This document shows, piece by piece, positions 8,799 to 16,623 of a DNA stretch of 64,000 nt. This stretch comes from Solirubrobacterales bacterium (lineage in GTDB: Bacteria > Actinomycetota > Thermoleophilia > Solirubrobacterales > Solirubrobacteraceae), in NCBI GenBank assembly GCA_019240115.1, contig JAFAYV010000089.1:1-64000 (forward strand), written 5' to 3'. A program made the translations under genes and the position numbers. How positions within the stretch are numbered: the first letter of the stretch is position 1; each line of letters starts with the position of its first letter. Under the pieces are notes generated by a model. It did not search any database, was not told where the DNA came from, and saw only the letters and a program-made list of their open reading frames with translations.

Positions 8799-9245
8799 TC
8801 ACCACGCGTCGGGAGCGTACTCGGCCGACAGTGAATAGAAATCGACGAGCCCGCCGCAGTGGCTGCAGTGGAGCTCGGGCGATGCGAGCTCTCCGCAGTC
8901 CTTGTGGTACAGCCGCACCGGCGGCTCATCGACCTTGTAACGATCGCCCCATCTCATCAGCGTGAGCAGCACCGGGTAGAGATCCATGCCCTTCGGGGTC
9001 AGCCGGTACTGATAGCGGTCAGGAGCCCTTTGATAGCGACTGCGCTCAAAGATCCCCTCCTCGGTGAGGCGGGCAAGCCGATCCGAGAGAACGTTGCGTC
9101 CGACTCCGAGACGCCGCTGGAAACCGTCGAACCGGTGCGTGCCGCGAAAAGCCTCGCGGATGATCAGCATCGTCCACCGATCTCCGAGGACCGCCCAGGT
9201 GCGCGCGACCGAGCAATTGACATCCCCGAGAAGCGCGTGTTTCAT
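8799..9245 (-). CDS. HxlR family winged-helix regulator
   Basis: HxlR-type regulator of about 148 residues: NCSVARTWAVLGDRWTMLII, then GVGRNVLSDRLARLTEEGIF as recognition helix and wing, then YRLTPKGMDLYPVLLTLMRW. The C-terminus has CGELASPELHCSHCGG, a possible metal-binding knuckle seen in some HxlR proteins. Start chosen at ATG 9245 because homology begins there; an in-frame ATG at 9320 would add 25 unlikely residues. It lies between two aldehyde dehydrogenase genes and may control them. Confidence 0.9.
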   Translation of the reverse strand: MKHALLGDVNCSVARTWAVLGDRWTMLIIREAFRGTHRFDGFQRRLGVGRNVLSDRLARLTEEGIFERSRYQRAPDRYQYRLTPKGMDLYPVLLTLMRWGDRYKVDEPPVRLYHKDCGELASPELHCSHCGGLVDFYSLSAEYAPDAW

Positions 9246-9421
9246 CGTCGTGCCGCGCGCGCGAGGCTCGTCACCCGACGGAGATGCGCATGCACCGGTG
9301 TGTTGTGGCGGACGACTCATGAAAGATGCTCGGACGGTCTCGGTTCATGAGCGTATCGGCCGGCACCGATGGGTATCCCCGGCGATGCTTGACCGGGCCG
9401 GCCGGCACCTCGGTTCGCGGT

Positions 9422-10888
9422 CTACTCGCGCCGCCGCGTGCGCACGACGACCGCCTTTTGATCGGTGTAGTAGTCAAACGCCTCGGAGCCGTGCTCCTTG
9501 CCAAACCCACTTGCCTTGACTCCGCCAAACGGCAGCTCGTCGTACACCTTGGTCGCGGAGTTGATCCAGGTATAGCCACACTCCAGGCGTTCAGCCGCCT
9601 CGGCCGCCGCGTCGAGGTCCGACGTCCAGACCGAGGACCCCAGGCCGAACGGCGACGCGTTGGCACGCTCGATCGCCTGGTTGAGGTTGCGGACGCGCCA
9701 GATCGGCAGCGCCGGTCCAAACACCTCCTCGATGGCCATCGGGGAGTCGTGGCCGGGCTCGAACACGATGGTCGGCTCGTGGAACCAGCCGTCGCTCAGC
9801 TCCCGGCTCGCCGGCCGACCACCCCCTGTCAGCACCTCACCACCCCGATCGAGCGTCCGCTGCAACTGGTCCTCCAGGGCAAGGCGCTGGCGCTCGGAGT
9901 GCATCGGCCCGAGTTGGACGTCGCGCTCGGACCCGCGGCCGACGGTCAGCCGCTTGGCCTTCTGTACCACCGCATCGATGAGCTCGTCAGCCACCGGCTC
10001 GGCAACGTACAGACGCTTGATAGCCAGGCAGGCCTGACCGCAGTTGAAGAAGCGTCCCATCGACGCGGCGCTCGCCGCGCGGTCGAGGTCGGCGTCCTCG
10101 AGAACGATCATCGGATCAGAACCGCCGAGCTCGAGCGTCAGCCGCTTGTTGTCGGCCGCGGCCAACGACATGATCCGTCGGCCGGTCGGCGTGGAACCGG
10201 TGAACGCCAGCTTGCGGACCGCCGGATGGGTGACGAGCGCCTCGCCCGCGTCCGCGCCATGCCCGGCGACGACGTTGAAAACACCTGCTGGAAGACCCGC
10301 GTCATGCATGATCGCGGCGACACGTAGGGTCGTCAGCGGCGTGGTGTCGGCGGGCTTGGCGACGACGGTGTTGCCGGCGACGAGTGCGGGGCCGAGCTTG
10401 TTCGCCAGCAGCGTAGTGGGAAAGTTCCACGGCACGATCGCACCGACGACCCCGAGTGGCCGCCGAAGCACCTGCCCGCTCACTCCCGCGTCCAAGCCAT
10501 ATACCGACGCTCCGCGAAGCTGCTTGGCCAGGCCGGCGTAGTGCTCGAGCGTCTCCGCCGCCTTGCTGATTTCGATGCGAGCTTCGCGCAGCGGCTTGCC
10601 CTGCTCGGCGGTGAGCAGCGGGGCCAGCTCGTCAATCGCGGCCCGGATCGCCTGTGCGGCGCGGCCGACAAGCTCCCCGCGCTCGGCGACTCCGCGGGTC
10701 GACCACGCGACGAAGGCATCCTGCGCAGCACGCACCGCACGGTCGACCCCCGCAGCATCAGTCGCCGTGGCCCGGCCGACGACGCCCTGCGTGGCGGGAT
10801 CGCGGATCTCCTGCACGCGATCGCCGAGCGGCTCGGCATGACCGGCGATAAAGGCGCCCAGATCCAGGCTGGTCTCGGTTGCGCTCAC
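9422..10888 (-). CDS. aldehyde dehydrogenase (paralogue 2)
   Basis: ALDH of 488 residues, closely similar to paralogues 1 and 3. It contains VPWNFPTTLLANKLGPALVA, the glutamate in LELGGSDP, the catalytic cysteine in FFNCGQACLAIKR and the end block YDELPFGGVKASGFGKEHG. GTG 10888 follows GGGAGG at good spacing. Candidate operator site 3 lies 28-42 bases upstream. Substrate not readable; the PaaZ aldehyde dehydrogenase step (oxidation of the ring-cleavage semialdehyde) is one possible role because no PaaZ is present in the window. Confidence 0.92.
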   Translation of the reverse strand: MSATETSLDLGAFIAGHAEPLGDRVQEIRDPATQGVVGRATATDAAGVDRAVRAAQDAFVAWSTRGVAERGELVGRAAQAIRAAIDELAPLLTAEQGKPLREARIEISKAAETLEHYAGLAKQLRGASVYGLDAGVSGQVLRRPLGVVGAIVPWNFPTTLLANKLGPALVAGNTVVAKPADTTPLTTLRVAAIMHDAGLPAGVFNVVAGHGADAGEALVTHPAVRKLAFTGSTPTGRRIMSLAAADNKRLTLELGGSDPMIVLEDADLDRAASAASMGRFFNCGQACLAIKRLYVAEPVADELIDAVVQKAKRLTVGRGSERDVQLGPMHSERQRLALEDQLQRTLDRGGEVLTGGGRPASRELSDGWFHEPTIVFEPGHDSPMAIEEVFGPALPIWRVRNLNQAIERANASPFGLGSSVWTSDLDAAAEAAERLECGYTWINSATKVYDELPFGGVKASGFGKEHGSEAFDYYTDQKAVVVRTRRRE

Positions 10889-10915
10889 GACTTCCTCCCT
10901 GCGGACTGGGTTGGC

Positions 10916-10930
10916 GGTAACGATATGAAA
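10916..10930 (+). promoter_or_regulatory. candidate PaaX-type operator, site 3
   Basis: GGTAA-CGAT-ATGAAA just upstream of aldehyde dehydrogenase 2. Same pattern as the other sites. Confidence 0.35.
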
Positions 10931-10994
10931 CTAACAATCGGCGGCAATGATCTGACTCCCCCCGCCGCGACCGCGCGGAGCCATCTGCGCCATC

Positions 10995-11768
10995 TCAGCC
11001 GTCTCGGCGCCGCGACACCGCCCGGTGGACCGCTTCGCGATGCTCCGATGTGGAGATGAGCGATGTCTGCGCGAGCGCCTCAGCGGCGATCCCGGCCTGA
11101 AGCGAGGCGTCCGCGGCGATCGCCAGCAGTCGCTTTGCCGCCGCATACGCTTCCGGGGAGCGTCGCAGCGCAAGTTCGGCGCGCTCGCGCGCGGCCTTCA
11201 CCACTTCGCCGTCTGCCACGACGGCCGTGAGCAGACCGAAACGCTCGGCATCCTCGCTGCCGAGCACCTCGCCGGCGAGGAGCACGTCTCGCGCGCGGGC
11301 GAGACCGACGAGCTTGACCAGCCGCGTTACTCCGCCGTGACTGGGAATGATCCCGAGGCGCCCCTCGCTAAAGAGGATCTGGGCGCCGGGCGCGGCCAGC
11401 CTGATGTCACACGCCAGGGCGAGCTGGGTGCCGGCGCCGGTGACGGCGCCGTTGATCGCCGCGATGACCGGCTTCTCCAGTTGTTCGATTCCGGCGATGA
11501 GCGCCGTCAGCCGGTGCGAGTAGCGTCGGAACGCGCTCGGCGTCCACTCTCGCTCGAAGCGTGAGAGATCTCCTCCGGCGCAGAATGACCCGCCGGCGCC
11601 GGTGAGGATGATCGCGCGGATGCGCGCATCCCCCGCCGCGTCGTCCAGGGCGCCGGCGAGCGCGTCTGTCAGCTCGTCGTCCAGAGCGTTGCGCGCATCG
11701 GGACGGTTGAGGACGAGCAGTTGGACGCCGGCGTCGTCCACCTCGCGCTGAACGGGACGGTCGTTCAC
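10995..11768 (-). CDS. enoyl-CoA hydratase/isomerase family protein (PaaG/PaaF-like)
   Basis: Crotonase-fold protein of 257 residues. The oxyanion-hole motifs are GAGGSFCAGGDLSRF and INGAVTGAGTQLALACDIRL; ILFSEGRLGIIPSHGG carries the region of the catalytic acid. GTG 11768 overlaps the stop of the upstream zinc-ribbon gene (GTGA), placing it in the Paa operon. In Paa pathways such enzymes isomerise the ring epoxide to the oxepin (PaaG) or hydrate a later enoyl-CoA (PaaF). Which applies cannot be decided. Confidence 0.9.
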   Translation of the reverse strand: MNDRPVQREVDDAGVQLLVLNRPDARNALDDELTDALAGALDDAAGDARIRAIILTGAGGSFCAGGDLSRFEREWTPSAFRRYSHRLTALIAGIEQLEKPVIAAINGAVTGAGTQLALACDIRLAAPGAQILFSEGRLGIIPSHGGVTRLVKLVGLARARDVLLAGEVLGSEDAERFGLLTAVVADGEVVKAARERAELALRRSPEAYAAAKRLLAIAADASLQAGIAAEALAQTSLISTSEHREAVHRAVSRRRDG

Positions 11769-11938
11769 GGCTCCCGTCGGATCCGCTCAAACGGCGTCCT
11801 GCACGCTCGGCAGATCCACTGCTCGGTCAGGAGCTGCGGTCCCCACTCTCCGATCTGGTCGGTCTCAGCAGACCCGCACCACGGACACGTCCGACCGTCC
11901 TCGATGTCTACTCGACTTTCCGCTGGAGGTTGTTCCAT
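11765..11938 (-). CDS. paaD: PaaD C-terminal zinc-ribbon as a separate small protein
   Basis: Small protein of about 57 residues that is almost only a zinc ribbon: CPWCGSAETDQIGEWGPQLL followed by CRACRTPFERI. This matches the C-terminal part of PaaD, which in E. coli follows a DUF59 (MIP18) domain in one chain. Here the DUF59 part is a separate gene at 13093-13401 and the ribbon lies four genes downstream. It starts at ATG 11938 (or GTG 11947), inside the 3' end of paaC, and overlaps the next gene by GTGA. PaaD-type proteins are thought to help assemble metal centres of the oxygenase. Confidence 0.75.
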   Translation of the reverse strand: MEQPPAESRVDIEDGRTCPWCGSAETDQIGEWGPQLLTEQWICRACRTPFERIRREP

Positions 11939-12672
11939 CGCTTCCACGGGAGCTCGCCCACCTCCACGCGCAACCCGTTCTCCTCAAGCATCGGGAACAC
12001 GTCCGTCTGGAACGCGGCGCGCATCTCGTCGTTGTCGGAATTGATGAGACCCTGAGCTTTCAGCGCGGCGACGCCGGGCTCCCCCGACGGGCCGAACCAC
12101 ATGAGGACCTCCGGGAGCATCCCGTCGATCCTGCGCTGCAGGGTTTCGCGCCCCTGGTCGGTCCGCGCGAGGTCGCGGACGCGGCCCTCCGCATACTTGC
12201 GGTGAAAGCGCTCCTCCGAGGGCACACGTGCGGCGCGTTGACGAAGGTCGTCGTAGCGCGCGTCCTCGAGGGCCCGGAACAGGATCGTCAGCGCCGGGTC
12301 GACCAGGATCAGCGCGGCCACGACCTCCGCCCACCATTCCCATGGCTCGGCTAGGCAATCCAGGCAGTACTTGCGCTCCCGCTCGGCGCCGCGTTGGAGG
12401 GGGCCGGGCGTGTCGACCAGTGGCATCTCTTCCAACAGCGGATATAGCGCGCGCGCATGACCGAGCTCCTCCTGGGCGATCGCCGCCAGGGCGACCGCGC
12501 TCTCCAGCGACGGGCCGCCGGGCAACCACTCCGAGATACGCCGTCCGAGAAAGAACTTGTTGTCGGCCAGCACGACGATGAGGTTGACCAGCGCCGCGAG
12601 GGCCTCGTCGTCATCGGTGACCGACCAGTCCTCGGGGACGACCCGGTCGAGGTTGGACTCCGAGGCGCTCAT
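11908..12672 (-). CDS. paaC: phenylacetyl-CoA epoxidase-type subunit PaaC
   Basis: Structural subunit of the PaaABC ring-epoxidising complex, 254 residues. Characteristic stretches are ADNKFFLGRRISEWLPGGP, IAQEELGHARALYPLLE, and EPWEWWAEVVAALILVDPAL. PaaC has the same helical fold as PaaA but serves as scaffold and is needed for activity. ATG 12672 overlaps the preceding gene by ATGA. Ends with WKRWNNLQRKVE as expected of full length. Confidence 0.93.
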   Translation of the reverse strand: MSASESNLDRVVPEDWSVTDDDEALAALVNLIVVLADNKFFLGRRISEWLPGGPSLESAVALAAIAQEELGHARALYPLLEEMPLVDTPGPLQRGAERERKYCLDCLAEPWEWWAEVVAALILVDPALTILFRALEDARYDDLRQRAARVPSEERFHRKYAEGRVRDLARTDQGRETLQRRIDGMLPEVLMWFGPSGEPGVAALKAQGLINSDNDEMRAAFQTDVFPMLEENGLRVEVGELPWKRWNNLQRKVE

Positions 12673-12890
12673 GCGGCCACCGCAGCGCGTTCGGGCTCTG
12701 GCAGCTGCTCGACGGGCAGCGGGCCGACGATCCAGCGGACGCTCTCTTCGGGCACGAGCCGAACCTCCAGCCAGTCGCCGAAACGCTCGCGGGCCTGAGC
12801 GCCCGCGCCGGCCTCGTCACCAGCATCCACCACCCCCTGCCTGGCCACCGGCTTGGCGTACTCCTCGCGAGCAAACACGTAGTACCTCAT
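12669..12890 (-). CDS. second PaaB-like small protein
   Basis: 73-residue protein starting MRYYVFAREEYAKPVARQG and containing GDWLEVRLVPEESVRWIVG. The pattern (YxVFxR start, A-rich helix, W(L/V)xxxxxxxI strand) resembles PaaB and the neighbouring PaaB gene. ATGA overlaps join it to both neighbours. It probably arose by duplication of paaB, perhaps giving a heteromeric bridging subunit. It could also be a distinct small partner; similarity is modest. Confidence 0.65.
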   Translation of the reverse strand: MRYYVFAREEYAKPVARQGVVDAGDEAGAGAQARERFGDWLEVRLVPEESVRWIVGPLPVEQLPEPERAAVAA

Positions 12891-13096
12891 GCTGTGCGCA
12901 CCACCTCGATGATGTCCGCGCGACGCGCGACGAACTGCTCGGTCCACTTCCACTGGTCATAGAGCTTGAACGCGAACACCTCGGCGTCGGAGGGGTCGCT
13001 CGCCCCCACGGTGCCGATGTGCTCCAGCGGCTCGTCGGCCTTGCGTCGTGCGAACACGTCGTAGTACTCCTGGTCACGCTCGCCCTTCATCGTCAT
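12887..13096 (-). CDS. paaB: phenylacetyl-CoA epoxidase-type subunit PaaB
   Basis: 69-residue protein with EYYDVFARRKADEPLEHIGT, matching the PaaB start (YEVFVRxKxxxxHxHVGS), and KWTEQFVARRADIIEVV at the end. PaaB is the small subunit bridging PaaAC heterodimers. Shorter than E. coli PaaB (95), lacking its C-terminal tail. ATG 13096 overlaps the preceding stop (ATGA). Confidence 0.85.
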   Translation of the reverse strand: MTMKGERDQEYYDVFARRKADEPLEHIGTVGASDPSDAEVFAFKLYDQWKWTEQFVARRADIIEVVRTA

Positions 13097-13401
13097 GCCA
13101 CCCCCAGCTTGGCGAGCGTCCGCCTCGCGCGGCCGCTCAGGTCCCTATGGGTCCAGGGTTCAAAGGCCTCCTGGACCTCGACTCGCTCGATCCCCACGAC
13201 TGCCAGCAGCGCATCTCGGACATCGTCGGCGATCATCTCCTTGCACGGGCAGCCCATCGAGGTGTAGGTCAGTCTCACCCGCGCGGTATCACCCTCCACG
13301 GCGAGACCGCGAACCAGCCCCATATCGAGCACCGACACCGGATACTCGGGGTCGTGGACGCCGGCGAGGGCCGCCTGGAGATCTTGGATGGTCGCACTCA
13401 C
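13093..13401 (-). CDS. paaD: PaaD N-terminal-type MIP18/DUF59 protein
   Basis: 102-residue DUF59 protein: LAGVHDPEYPVSVLDMGLVR and LTYTSMGCPCKEMIADDVRD, with the conserved cysteines of the MIP18 fold. It corresponds to the front two-thirds of PaaD; the usual zinc-ribbon tail is encoded separately at 11765-11938. GTG 13401 overlaps the paaA stop (GTGA), which sets the start. MIP18 proteins assist iron or iron-sulfur centre assembly; in this operon it likely serves the diiron PaaA. Confidence 0.88.
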   Translation of the reverse strand: MSATIQDLQAALAGVHDPEYPVSVLDMGLVRGLAVEGDTARVRLTYTSMGCPCKEMIADDVRDALLAVVGIERVEVQEAFEPWTHRDLSGRARRTLAKLGVA

Positions 13402-14333
13402 GCCGCCACCTCCAGTGATTTCGAGAGTTGCTTGTAGCCGCGCTGGATCTGGTCGACGAGCTCTTCGTTTGCGGGACCGCGCCGCGCCCACCGCTCCAAC
13501 ACCCGCTCCCACGAGATCTCCCCGCCGTCGAAATCCCACCGCTTCTCGTCCTCGTCGAACTCGCACGGGAACGGCGCGTCGATCACCCAGCTCTCGCTGT
13601 CATCGTCGTAGTGAGCCGGAACATCGATCTCGTGCTGTTCGCAGAGCGGCACCGCCGTCGACAGCCACGTCTGACGCAACTCGTCGTTGGTCGACCCCTT
13701 CATGCCGTAGGCGATCTGGTCGCCATGGCGCTTCATCGAGTCTGGCAGACCGAACCACTCGAGCGTCATCATGAACATCCAGTCGACCGCGGCCTGCAAC
13801 TCCTTCTTCTGCTCGGGGTCCCCGGCCATCGTGGCCATCCAGCGCTCGCCATGGCGCAGATGAAAGTTCTCCTCGCGCTCGACCTTGACCAGCGCGCGCT
13901 TCCACGGGCCGTAGCTCGAGTTCTCGAAGATGTCGTCGAGCAGGCAGAATCCGGCGCGGTCGTAGAAGCCGTTGGCCACCACCATCTCCGCCCACGTGTC
14001 AAGCGGGACGTCAAACGCGTACGGATGCCGAAAGTCCTTCGGATCTCGCTCGTAGACGAGTTCTTCCACGTCGACCCCGAGGTCGCGCAGCAGTCGGTAG
14101 GCGATGTGGGCATGACCCAATTCGTCCTGCGCGATGCCTGCGACGGAGATGTAGGAGTTGATCTTCGGAGCGTTGCGCGCCGCCCGCATGTATGCCGGCG
14201 CGGAGATCAGCTCCGTGTCACCGGACACCACCAGAGTCCGCTTCAGCCCCTCGATGTACTTATCGGTCGCGTACTCGGGACCCTCGATCAATTTGCCCTC
14301 GCGGATCCTTTCGAGCAGTTCTTCCTCGGTCAT
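13398..14333 (-). CDS. paaA: phenylacetyl-CoA epoxidase-type catalytic subunit PaaA
   Basis: Diiron catalytic subunit, 311 residues (E. coli PaaA is 309). Metal-ligand motifs are E71-x-x-H74 in IAQDELGHAHIAY and E155-x-x-H158 in VEREENFHLRHGER. It epoxidises the aromatic ring of an aryl-CoA with oxygen and an electron donor. First gene of a chain of overlapping genes (A, D-front, B, B-like, C, D-ribbon, hydratase). AGAGGAGG-type ribosome binding site upstream. No PaaE reductase gene is present in the window, which is unusual; see the rubredoxin and FAD reductase next door. Confidence 0.95.
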   Translation of the reverse strand: MTEEELLERIREGKLIEGPEYATDKYIEGLKRTLVVSGDTELISAPAYMRAARNAPKINSYISVAGIAQDELGHAHIAYRLLRDLGVDVEELVYERDPKDFRHPYAFDVPLDTWAEMVVANGFYDRAGFCLLDDIFENSSYGPWKRALVKVEREENFHLRHGERWMATMAGDPEQKKELQAAVDWMFMMTLEWFGLPDSMKRHGDQIAYGMKGSTNDELRQTWLSTAVPLCEQHEIDVPAHYDDDSESWVIDAPFPCEFDEDEKRWDFDGGEISWERVLERWARRGPANEELVDQIQRGYKQLSKSLEVAA

Positions 14334-14420
14334 TCTCCGCCTCCTCTACGTTTGACAATCTGACGAACTCTCGGCACCATTCTGTCACATCTCGGCCCGA
14401 GTCGAGACGGCGTGGCTCTC

Positions 14421-14435
14421 GGTAATATTTTGATA
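14421..14435 (+). promoter_or_regulatory. candidate PaaX-type operator, site 4 (shared divergent region)
   Basis: GGTAA-TATT-TTGATA in the 104-base region between paaA and the rubredoxin gene, ending two bases before the rubredoxin GTG and 88 bases upstream of paaA. Best match to the shared pattern. TAATAT inside it could also serve as a -10 element. Confidence 0.4.
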
Positions 14436-14437
14436 CG

Positions 14438-14623
14438 GTGTCGCCGGTGGCGGAGACGCAGCTGTGGATCTGCGAGCTGTGCGGGTATGTCTATGATCCC
14501 GCCGAGGGCGACGCGGACGGGGGCGTGAAGCCCGGAATGGCGTTCGAGGACATTCCCGACGGTTGGAGCTGCCCGGTGTGCGGCGCGAGCAAGGATGACT
14601 TCTCGCCTCAGGACGACGCGTAG
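14438..14623 (+). CDS. rubredoxin
   Basis: 61-residue rubredoxin with both CxxC knuckles: [16 protein letters not shown] and [14 protein letters not shown] single Fe(Cys)4 centre carries electrons, typically from an FAD rubredoxin reductase to an oxygenase. GTG 14438 starts directly after the candidate operator; a second in-frame GTG is at 14447. Three bases separate it from the diiron-protein gene, so that protein is its likeliest acceptor; the Paa oxygenase across the divergent promoter is another. Confidence 0.95.
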   Translation: MSPVAETQLWICELCGYVYDPAEGDADGGVKPGMAFEDIPDGWSCPVCGASKDDFSPQDDA

Positions 14624-14626
14624 TAG

Positions 14627-15415
14627 GTGATCTCCGAGCCGCGTCACTTCGCCGCGCTCGCCGCGCGGCTGCGCTGGGATGCTGACGGCATCGACCTGTC
14701 CGCTGACCGTCGGGCGTGGGGCACGCTGGAACAGGGGCGTCGCCGGCGGCTGACCGTCCTGCTCGCCGGCTTCTGCGTCGCCGAGTACCAGGTCGCCGAA
14801 GAGCTGACGCCGTTCGAGCCCGCGGCCCGCGACCCGGCGACGGCGGCGGTCTTCGCCGCGCAACGCGCCGACGAGCGTCGACACGCTCGCCTGTTCGATC
14901 GCGTCGCCATGGTGATCCTCGGCGCCCCCGGCGCCGATGCCCGCTCGCGACGGCAGTTCGTCCGGGCGCTTGCTCCCGCGCCCCTGCTGGACCTGTTCGA
15001 GCACGAGCTTGCGCGCGCGGCCTCGGCCCTGGCGGTCGACCCCTCGTGCCTGGCCGACAGCATCTCGCTTTATCACCTGATCCTCGAGGGGGTGGTGCTG
15101 ACCGCCGGTGAGCTCGCCCTTCTCTCGGAGCTGGAGGACGGCAGCTTGCCGCACCTGCGCCAGGCCATCGAGCTCGTCGAGCGCGACGAACGCTGGCACG
15201 TCGGGTTCGGCCTGCGATGCATGCTCGACCTCCGCCCGGCGCCTGCGACGGTGCGAAGGCTTCTGCGCGCGGGCGAGCTCGCGCTCCAGGCGTGGGGGGC
15301 GGTCATCGCGCCCGGGATTCGATCGCGCGTGCTGGCCCAGCATCGCCGTCGGCTGGTAGCCGTTGGCTTGCTGCCCGCGATGCGAGGTCATGATGTCGGC
15401 GGTCGCGCCGCCTGA
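14627..15415 (+). CDS. R2-like ferritin-superfamily diiron protein
   Basis: 262-residue helical protein with a full diiron ligand set: E53/E59 in CVAEYQVAEEL, E83-x-x-H86 in ADERRHARLFDRV, E154 in YHLILEGVVLTAG and E188-x-x-H191 in ERDERWHVGFGLR. Resembles the ribonucleotide reductase R2 / R2-like oxidase group but has no R1 partner here. With rubredoxin immediately upstream it is plausibly an oxygenase or oxidase receiving electrons from it. GTG start. The last 28 bases overlap the 3' end of the convergent FAD reductase gene. Confidence 0.8.
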   Translation: MISEPRHFAALAARLRWDADGIDLSADRRAWGTLEQGRRRRLTVLLAGFCVAEYQVAEELTPFEPAARDPATAAVFAAQRADERRHARLFDRVAMVILGAPGADARSRRQFVRALAPAPLLDLFEHELARAASALAVDPSCLADSISLYHLILEGVVLTAGELALLSELEDGSLPHLRQAIELVERDERWHVGFGLRCMLDLRPAPATVRRLLRAGELALQAWGAVIAPGIRSRVLAQHRRRLVAVGLLPAMRGHDVGGRAA

Positions 15416-16617
15416 CCGGCGAGAGCCTCCGGGTCGACCGTCTGGCCGAACAGCTGCCGTCCCCGCTCCAGCTCGTCCGGACGCCCGGCGATCAGGACGG
15501 CGGCGACTCGTCCGCCGTCCAGGTACCAGGCGCTGAAATCGCCCTCCTCGAGCGAGCCGCTCGTGACGACCTGGTCCCATTCGCGGGCGGGCCCGATGTA
15601 TTCGTAGGAGAGCCAGTCGTGCAGGTCGGAGAAGAAGTACGGAATCTCCTCGTCGGGCAATTCGGCGCCGCTCATCGCCGCCGCGGCACGTCGCCCGTGG
15701 GCCGCCGCCACCTCCCAGTGCTCGACACGCAGGCGCCCCGCCGGGTGGATCCTCGAATCAAACTCGGCGACGTCGCCGGCCGCGAAGATGCCGGGAGCGG
15801 AGGTCTGAAGGCGAGTGTCGACCTGGATGCCACCCGAGTCACCGAGCTTCAGTCCCGCGCCCCGCGCCAGTTGCACGTCCGGCGTCACCCCCGCGCCCAC
15901 GACGATGGTCTGGGCGGCAAGCTCGAGCCCGGCCTTGGTGCGCACACCGCTCACGCGCTCATCGTCGCCGGTGATCTCTTCGACCTCCTGTCCCCCGTGG
16001 ATCGTGACCCCCTTGGCTTCGAGTAGACCCTGGACCGCCCGCCCCACCTCGGACCCGAAGGTCCGCTGCAGCACGACGTCCTCCTGCATCACGATCGTGC
16101 ACCGCTTTCCGAGGGCGGTGAGCGTCGCCGCGACCTCGGTGCCGATGTACGAGCCGCCGACCAGGACGATGTCCTCGGCATGCTCGACATCGCGGCGGAT
16201 CCCGTCCGCATTGCCGAGCGCGCGCAGGTAGTGGATCCCGCTGCGCTGTCCGCCCTCGACGCGCAACCGCCGGACCATCGCTCCGGTCGCGATCAGCGCC
16301 GAACCGAACCTCACGGTCTGCTTATCCGACAGTGATGCGCGATGTTCATCCGCGGCCAGCTTGAGAACGCTGGTCTTAGGCAGAAGCGTGATGCCGTTCT
16401 CGTCCCACCAGTCTGGCGGACACAGCCAGACTGCCTCCCGGGACGTGTCACCCGCCAGGTACCCCTTCGAGCAGGCCGTCCGGTCGTAGGGCGGGTCGGG
16501 CTCGCGCGACACGACCATGATCGAGCTGTCGCCGCCGAGCTCGCGCAGCTCTCGCGCGCACGCGTAACCGGCGTGCCCGCCGCCGACGATCAGAAAATCA
16601 ACCTCGCGGTCGGCCAC
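15388..16617 (-). CDS. FAD/NAD(P)H ferredoxin or rubredoxin reductase family
   Basis: 409-residue two-dinucleotide-fold reductase. FAD-binding VDFLIVGGGHAGYACARELR, NAD(P)H-binding IVLVGGSYIGTEVAATLTAL and the second FAD motif GIFAAGDVAEFDS are present. The family passes electrons from NAD(P)H to ferredoxin or rubredoxin for oxygenases. Context (rubredoxin, diiron protein, Paa oxygenase, missing PaaE) suggests it feeds one or both oxygenases. Followed after six bases, in operon direction, from the upstream hydratase at 16624. Confidence 0.88.
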   Translation of the reverse strand: MADREVDFLIVGGGHAGYACARELRELGGDSSIMVVSREPDPPYDRTACSKGYLAGDTSREAVWLCPPDWWDENGITLLPKTSVLKLAADEHRASLSDKQTVRFGSALIATGAMVRRLRVEGGQRSGIHYLRALGNADGIRRDVEHAEDIVLVGGSYIGTEVAATLTALGKRCTIVMQEDVVLQRTFGSEVGRAVQGLLEAKGVTIHGGQEVEEITGDDERVSGVRTKAGLELAAQTIVVGAGVTPDVQLARGAGLKLGDSGGIQVDTRLQTSAPGIFAAGDVAEFDSRIHPAGRLRVEHWEVAAAHGRRAAAAMSGAELPDEEIPYFFSDLHDWLSYEYIGPAREWDQVVTSGSLEEGDFSAWYLDGGRVAAVLIAGRPDELERGRQLFGQTVDPEALAGQAARPPTS

Positions 16618-16623
16618 GGCGGG

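Noticed and set aside
14330-15580. 416-residue minus frame over the rubredoxin and R2-like genes
   Set aside because: Plus strand has exact rubredoxin and diiron motifs; the minus frame is low complexity.
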